Assembly (NCBI GenBank): GCA_031261805.1
Contig: JAISIX010000195.1
Span: 1 to 57,228, forward strand
Source: Mediterranea sp. (in: CFB group bacteria)
Lineage (GTDB): Bacteria > Bacteroidota > Bacteroidia > Bacteroidales > Bacteroidaceae
Direction: 5' to 3'
Length of the DNA stretch: 57,228 nucleotides
Shown: positions 57,094 to 57,228 of the stretch, in pieces
Numbering within the stretch: position 1 is the stretch's first letter
Layout of the letters: every line of letters starts with the position of its first letter
Position numbers and translations under genes: made by a program
Notes under the pieces: model-generated
The model's input: the letters and a program-made list of their open reading frames with translations, nothing else
Told to the model about the DNA's origin: nothing
Database searches by the model: none

Positions 57094-57228
57094 AGCATCT
57101 TTTTCCGAAACAGACAACGGTATGCCGATAAATCTTTTACCAAGGACAAGATGTGATGATCCTATCCACACGTTCATATTCAATTCCGCACGTAGATTTA
57201 CGGCACAGGAAAGAATTAGTTAAGAAAA

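Noticed and set aside
1-57228. tRNA, rRNA or complete insertion sequences
   Set aside because: None recognised by eye; a tRNAscan/Infernal run would be needed to exclude small RNAs.

Overview
The window looks like Bacteroidetes chromosome: TAnnTTTG-type -7 boxes, a Sus-like locus edge, a fused-length IspG and the dcw gene order. From left to right it contains: (1) the edge of a Sus-like starch locus, with a terminator and a GH13 lipoprotein; (2) a ~22.5 kb, same-strand, largely translationally coupled gene cluster (about 2889-25436) that I read as an aryl-polyene / flexirubin-like pathway primed by a tyrosine-ammonia-lyase-like enzyme; it has two ACPs, three ketosynthases, a CLF-like protein, hotdog dehydratases, a thioesterase, acyltransferase and methyltransferases, a LolA-like protein, GT2-DUF2062, a NodB deacetylase, an MMPL-acyltransferase-methyltransferase fusion, a CrtI-like oxidoreductase, an Ntn (C45-like) hydrolase and an AMP ligase, but no dialkylresorcinol (darA/darB-type) genes in the window; (3) the dcw cell-division/peptidoglycan cluster on the minus strand (mraZ to ftsZ plus yqeY); (4) nadB and a Ca/Na antiporter, then a repeat-rich island with an ATPase remnant and a DUF1703-type AAA-ATPase; (5) ispG, purE, gcvH, a PAP2-like protein, rpoN and a tandem-receiver/PPDK-N protein. 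Two intergenic islands (26070-26880 and 46277-47141) share three palindromic repeat modules in a different order, two of them with exactly equal lengths between copies. All coordinates and repeats were read by eye. Family assignments rest on motif recognition and memory, not on database searches.
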